Part shown: positions 60,371 to 64,000 of the stretch, in pieces | Layout: each line of letters begins with the position of its first letter | How positions within the stretch are numbered: the first letter of the stretch is position 1 | DNA from: Paraglaciecola sp. L1A13 | Lineage (GTDB): Bacteria > Pseudomonadota > Gammaproteobacteria > Enterobacterales > Alteromonadaceae | Reading direction: 5' to 3' | Assembly: GCF_009796745.1 (NCBI RefSeq) | Contig: NZ_CP047024.1 | Location: 1,984,001 to 2,048,000, forward strand | Length of the DNA stretch: 64,000 nt | Program-made: the position numbers and the translations under genes | The notes under the pieces: model-generated | What the model was told of the DNA's origin: nothing | The model's database searches: none | The model's input: only the letters and a program-made list of their open reading frames with translations

Positions 60371-61573
60371 ATGAAGAGATCCATCAAACATAAGTGGGGT
60401 AGGTTTGTTATTGCTTTGCTTTTTTATAGTGCTTTTATTAGTGGTTCCGTTATGCAGGTTTCGGCGCAATCATTGCCGTTAAAATATGATATTAACTATT
60501 TTAAATTAACGCAAAAAGCACGAGCGACTTTTACCAATATCAATCAATTGCCAGAAGACAGTGGTTATCTCGGCGCTAAATTAGCCGTTGATGATTCTAA
60601 TTCCACCGGTAAATTCATCAATCAAACATTTTCATTGCGATACGCCCAATTCGAACATGCAAATGGACTATTGGCTGGTTTAAATGAGCGTTATTTAGAC
60701 GGCCAAACGATTTTCTTATTACAGGCACCTGCCGATTTACTTATTGCAGCTAATACTTGGGCCAAAGACAAAGCGGTGTTGCTGTTTAATATAAGTGAAC
60801 CCGCCGATGGGTTACGTTATAAACAGTGTTTATCGTCGATGTTACATACCATTCCGAGTTATGCGATGAAATCTGATGCGTTGGCTCAGTGGCTGGTAGC
60901 ACGTCGTTTACAAAAAGTATTAATGATCAGAGGTAAATCAGATGAAGACAAGCAAGTCGCTAACGCTTTTAAACGTTCAGTAAAACGATTTGGGTTGAAG
61001 GTTGTCGATGAAAAAATATGGGACTTTTCCACTGATTTACGCCGGACAACCCAGCAAGAAATACCACTGTTCACGCAAACCTCTTCGGAATATGACGTTG
61101 TATACGTGGCGGATCCAGCTAAAGATTTTGCCGAGTTTTTACCCTTTAATACTTATCTACCTCGACCTGTAATCGGTTCGGCTGGGCTTGAGGCACTCGC
61201 GTGGCATCGTGTCATCGAGCAATGGGGCGCAGCTCAGCTACAAAGCCGTTTTGTGCAATTGGCGTCGCGTAATATGAATGAGTTGGATTTCAGTGGCTAT
61301 TTAGCGCTGCGAACAGTTGCGCAAGCCGCTCAGCACCTTAAATCGAATCAACCGCAAATACTGACTGATTATATTCATTCTAGTCAATTTGAATTAGCTG
61401 CTTATAAAGGTCGTAAGTTGAGTTATCGCCAATGGAATGGGCAATTAAGAATGCCAATGGCGTTGGTACAGCCCAATGCGTTGGTTTCACAGTCCCCCCA
61501 AGAAGGCATGTTACACCCCGAAAATGAATTAGACACGTTAGGGTACGATGCCCCTGAAATGAAGTGTCAATAA
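60371..61573 (+). CDS. Periplasmic binding protein of the PQQ-dehydrogenase ABC system
   Basis: 400 residues from ATG 60371, which has AGG at suitable spacing and gives a clean signal peptide ending VSAQS; longer in-frame ATGs at 60326, 60365 and 60368 exist. It has the type I binding-protein pattern: NISEPADGLRYKQC, LHTIPSYAMKSDALAQWLVAR, KVLMIRGKSDEDK, YDVVYVADPAKDFAEFLPF, then a C-terminal lobe with RTVAQAAQH. It matches the binding protein found with PQQ alcohol dehydrogenase ABC systems. It is divergent from the cytochrome gene and heads a four-gene plus-strand unit. Confidence 0.85.
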   Translation: MKRSIKHKWGRFVIALLFYSAFISGSVMQVSAQSLPLKYDINYFKLTQKARATFTNINQLPEDSGYLGAKLAVDDSNSTGKFINQTFSLRYAQFEHANGLLAGLNERYLDGQTIFLLQAPADLLIAANTWAKDKAVLLFNISEPADGLRYKQCLSSMLHTIPSYAMKSDALAQWLVARRLQKVLMIRGKSDEDKQVANAFKRSVKRFGLKVVDEKIWDFSTDLRRTTQQEIPLFTQTSSEYDVVYVADPAKDFAEFLPFNTYLPRPVIGSAGLEALAWHRVIEQWGAAQLQSRFVQLASRNMNELDFSGYLALRTVAQAAQHLKSNQPQILTDYIHSSQFELAAYKGRKLSYRQWNGQLRMPMALVQPNALVSQSPQEGMLHPENELDTLGYDAPEMKCQ

Positions 61574-61602
61574 TAGAAGATAACTGTGAACTAAGGTGAC
61601 AT

Positions 61603-62583
61603 ATGAATAAGCGAATAATAAGCGGGTTAGCGATACTCAGTGTCTGGGCATTTTGCGGGGCAGCGAAAGCGACAGAACTTGCCTATGTAACCAATGAAAA
61701 AGATAACACTGTTTCTGTCATTGATGTGGCTGAACACAAAGTATTGCGTCAATTTGATGTAGGCCAGCGACCCAGAGGTATTGTATTAAGCCACAATGGC
61801 TCAACCGCATACATTTGTGCCAGTGAGTCAGACAGCATTCAAGTAGTGGACTTAGCAACCGAGAAAGTAATCGGTGAACTGCCCTCTGGAGAGGACCCTG
61901 AAACCATTGCCTTGCACCCTAACGGGAAAACCATCTATACGTCTAATGAAGACGATGCCTTACTAACAATAATCGATATCGCGTCGCGTTCCGTGATTGC
62001 GCAAATAGATGTGGGCGTAGAGCCCGAAGGATTGGCAATCAGTCCGGATGGTAAATTAGCGGTTGTGACGTCAGAAACCACAAATATGGTGCACTGGATT
62101 GACACACAAACCTATCAAAATATCGATAATTCATTAGTGGGAGCAAGGCCTCGTTCAGCTAAATTTTCGCAAGACGGTAAGCTATTGTGGGTGAGTTCTG
62201 AGATTGGAGGCACCCTTAGCGTATTCGATGTTAAAAGTCGAAAGGTCATACATGATTTTCGTTTTAAAATTGCCGGTGTGCACCGGGATAGGGTGCAGCC
62301 AGTTGGCGTGGAATTGAGTGAAGATGGCCGATATGCATTTGTAGCGTTAGGGCCAGCGAATCATGTTGCGGTAATCGATATTGCCAATATGACCATAGAA
62401 AAATACATATTGGTTGGTCGCAGAGTATGGCAGTTGGCGTTTAATCATGATCAGAGTATTTTACTCACAACAAACGGCGTGAGCGGTGATGTGTCTATGA
62501 TTGATATGGCAAAAATGAAGGTTACCCGCTCGATTAAGGTAGGGCGTTACCCTTGGGGAGTGGTCGTGCGTCAATCCCAGTGA
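61603..62583 (+). CDS. YVTN beta-propeller protein linked to PQQ catabolism
   Basis: 326 residues with a signal peptide (about 1-23) and about seven repeats of the form AYVTNEKDNTVSVIDVAEHK and VGQRPRGIVLS. This is the YVTN/NHL-like fold of PQQ-dependent catabolism-associated proteins. No catalytic or cofactor residues are recognised, and its role is unknown. AAGG is upstream of the ATG. It lies 29 bases after the binding-protein gene. Confidence 0.87.
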   Translation: MNKRIISGLAILSVWAFCGAAKATELAYVTNEKDNTVSVIDVAEHKVLRQFDVGQRPRGIVLSHNGSTAYICASESDSIQVVDLATEKVIGELPSGEDPETIALHPNGKTIYTSNEDDALLTIIDIASRSVIAQIDVGVEPEGLAISPDGKLAVVTSETTNMVHWIDTQTYQNIDNSLVGARPRSAKFSQDGKLLWVSSEIGGTLSVFDVKSRKVIHDFRFKIAGVHRDRVQPVGVELSEDGRYAFVALGPANHVAVIDIANMTIEKYILVGRRVWQLAFNHDQSILLTTNGVSGDVSMIDMAKMKVTRSIKVGRYPWGVVVRQSQ

Positions 62584-62676
62584 TAAACAAAACGTTGTCA
62601 GCACTGAATCGCTGGTAAAGGCTTATTGTGTCACCTAGCAAATCTTGTATGCACCCAAAAAAGAGTACGCTAAAGA

Positions 62677-63423
62677 ATGAATAACCCCCGTTCAGCAAGT
62701 ATTACAGTTAAAGATGTCTCCTTTCGTTATGGCCCGAAGGTGGCGCTTGATTCAATTAATCTGCAGGTAACGTCAGGAATTAATATAATACTTGGGCCAA
62801 ACGGTGCGGGTAAAAGTACGCTATTTTCCTTACTTACCGGTCTGCTTTGCCCATCGTGTGGCGCAATTGACGTCAATGGGCTTAGTTTTGACAAACAGCA
62901 CTCGAGCATAATGCAAAGTATGGGAGTGGTGTTCCAGCAAAGCACCCTTGATCTGGACTTAACCGTACAGCAAAATTTGCTTTATTTTGCCTCGTTGCAC
63001 GGTATTGCACCTGACAAAGCATTAAAAAATATTGAATCTATGCTTGTCGAACTAGCGTTAAACGATAGGTTACAAGATAAGGTTAGAACGCTTAATGGAG
63101 GCCATCGCAGACGGGTTGAAATCGTTAGAGCGCTTATCCATCAACCGCAAGTACTCTTGCTTGATGAACCCACTGTAGGGTTGGATATTGAGAGTCGGGC
63201 GCTGATCCTCAAACATGTTAGAGCACTGGGTGACCGCGATAGTCTATGCGTATTGTGGGCTACGCACCTTATCGATGAAATAAGGCCAAGCGATTCATTA
63301 GTTGTTATCCATTCAGGCAAAATAAAAGCGCAGGGCGTTACGGAGCCACTATGCCAAGAAAATCAGGTCGATACTGTGAGCCAACTGTATCGGAAGTTGA
63401 CGGGGAGCACGGAAGCAATATGA
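62677..63423 (+). CDS. ABC transporter ATP-binding protein of the PQQ-dehydrogenase system
   Basis: 248 residues. Walker A GPNGAGKST is at 40-48, Walker B VLLLDEP at 159-165, followed by the TVGLD D-loop and an H-loop His in WATHLIDE. The signature is LNGGHRRRVEI (139-149) instead of LSGGQ; this variant is typical of this particular family and need not mean loss of function. It pairs with the ABC-2 permease that follows with a four-base overlap (ATGA). Confidence 0.9.
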   Translation: MNNPRSASITVKDVSFRYGPKVALDSINLQVTSGINIILGPNGAGKSTLFSLLTGLLCPSCGAIDVNGLSFDKQHSSIMQSMGVVFQQSTLDLDLTVQQNLLYFASLHGIAPDKALKNIESMLVELALNDRLQDKVRTLNGGHRRRVEIVRALIHQPQVLLLDEPTVGLDIESRALILKHVRALGDRDSLCVLWATHLIDEIRPSDSLVVIHSGKIKAQGVTEPLCQENQVDTVSQLYRKLTGSTEAI

Positions 63424-64000
63424 ATTCATCTGCTTACCTATATTGTTTTAACGGCATCGTGAAACGTGAAATTTTACGCTTTTTACAACAGCGAACGCGT
63501 TTAATTAGTGTGTTAGTGCGGCCATTGTTATGGCTGGTGGTCTTTGCTGCTGGCTTCCGCTCAGCATTAGGGGTATCTATAATGGAGCCCTACGGTACGT
63601 ATATAACATATCAAGAATACATCACCCCAGGATTAGGGGGGATGATCATCCTTTTCAACTGCATGCAAAGCTCGTTGTCTATGGTATATGACCGTGAAAT
63701 GGGCAGCATGAAAGTTTTATTGATGAGTCCTATCCCTCGAACATTTTTATTGTTTAGCAAGCTGGTAGCTGGGGCTATTTTGTCGACCTTGCAGGTACTT
63801 ATTTTCTTATTTGTTACCCGAATTGTCGGAGTTGAAATTGAACCATGGGGTTTTTTCACCGCAATACCTGCGATTTTCTTAATATCGTTCTTCCTCAGTG
63901 CATTGGGGTTGATGTTAGCTAATTTAATTACCCAATTAGAGAATTTTGCTGGGGTGATGAATTTTGTGATTTTCCCAATGTTTTTCCTGTCTAGCGCTTT
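63420..64000 (+). CDS. ABC-2 type permease of the PQQ-dehydrogenase system, cut by window end
   Basis: An open frame from ATG 63420 (overlapping the ATPase stop as ATGA) to the window end, with no stop in 193 codons. The N-terminus MNSSAYLYCFNGIVKREIL leads to ABC-2 features: a first membrane helix with VRPLLWLVVFAAGF, then YITPGLGGMIILFNCMQSS, REMGSMKVLLMSPIPRTFLL, and further helices near 118-138 and 145-170. ABC-2 permeases usually export. The family is the PedC type of PQQ alcohol dehydrogenase systems. The C-terminal part lies outside the window. Confidence 0.88.
   Translation, partial: MNSSAYLYCFNGIVKREILRFLQQRTRLISVLVRPLLWLVVFAAGFRSALGVSIMEPYGTYITYQEYITPGLGGMIILFNCMQSSLSMVYDREMGSMKVLLMSPIPRTFLLFSKLVAGAILSTLQVLIFLFVTRIVGVEIEPWGFFTAIPAIFLISFFLSALGLMLANLITQLENFAGVMNFVIFPMFFLSSA

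Noticed and set aside
61603..62583. Beta-propeller protein as a second quinoprotein dehydrogenase
   Set aside because: It has YVTN repeats but lacks the Trp-docking motifs, vicinal Cys and metal ligands of PQQ enzymes.

Overview
The window looks like chromosomal DNA of a marine gammaproteobacterium of the Alteromonadaceae (Paraglaciecola, Glaciecola or Alteromonas type). This is inferred from gene order and protein character: smc-zipA-ligA with a DUF3392 gene, msbA-lpxK-ycaR-kdsB, gltA divergent from sdhCDAB-sucABCD, a two-lipoyl SucB, and TonB receptor/tryptophan-halogenase clusters. Base composition is moderately AT-rich and even. I see no rRNA, tRNA, CRISPR array, insertion sequence or phage gene. 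Both ends cut a gene.

Region 1 (1-6.3 kb): the end of a 2OG-Fe(II) oxygenase-like gene, a periplasmic-sensor diguanylate cyclase, and a two-gene unit (membrane diguanylate cyclase plus glycosyltransferase) on the minus strand. Next come panE (+) and cysZ (-), whose stop codons overlap.

Region 2 (6.5-20.6 kb): mostly housekeeping. smc-zipA-ligA-DUF3392 serve chromosome organisation, division and replication. After a terminator come DUF2062 (-), comEC for DNA uptake, then msbA-lpxK-ycaR-kdsB, a tightly packed lipid A/Kdo operon.

Region 3 (20.8-30.9 kb): assorted metabolic and regulatory genes. These are a D-cysteine desulfhydrase, a TPR protein with a degenerate GGDEF domain, an acetyltransferase, DUF2919, an unrecognised protein behind a LysR regulator, a DedA-like membrane protein, tcdA, and manC-manB for GDP-mannose precursors.

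Region 4 (31-42.6 kb): a TCA-cycle block, gltA (-) divergent from sdhCDAB and sucABCD (+). A terminator-like hairpin separates sdhB from sucA. A perfect inverted repeat (11-bp arms) lies just upstream of sdhC.

Region 5 (42.6-53.2 kb): an accessory carbohydrate-type region. It holds a decayed cupin_8 pseudogene, a large TonB-dependent receptor, two tandem flavin-dependent tryptophan-halogenase-family genes, a DUF1080 secreted hydrolase and a sialate O-acetylesterase-like protein.

Region 6 (53.4-56.5 kb): a ZnuD-like TonB receptor and a small His/Cys-containing membrane protein, preceded by a good match to a Zur operator. A YciI-like gene follows.

Region 7 (56.8 kb to the end): a quinoprotein alcohol oxidation locus. 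It has a PQQ alcohol dehydrogenase with the Asp-x-Asp signature of lanthanide-dependent enzymes, a MoxJ-like periplasmic protein and a c-type cytochrome on the minus strand. Diverging from them are a periplasmic binding protein, a YVTN beta-propeller, an ABC ATPase and an ABC-2 permease cut by the window end. The ABC system is conserved with PQQ dehydrogenases, but its function is not established. I regard it as the most interesting system here.
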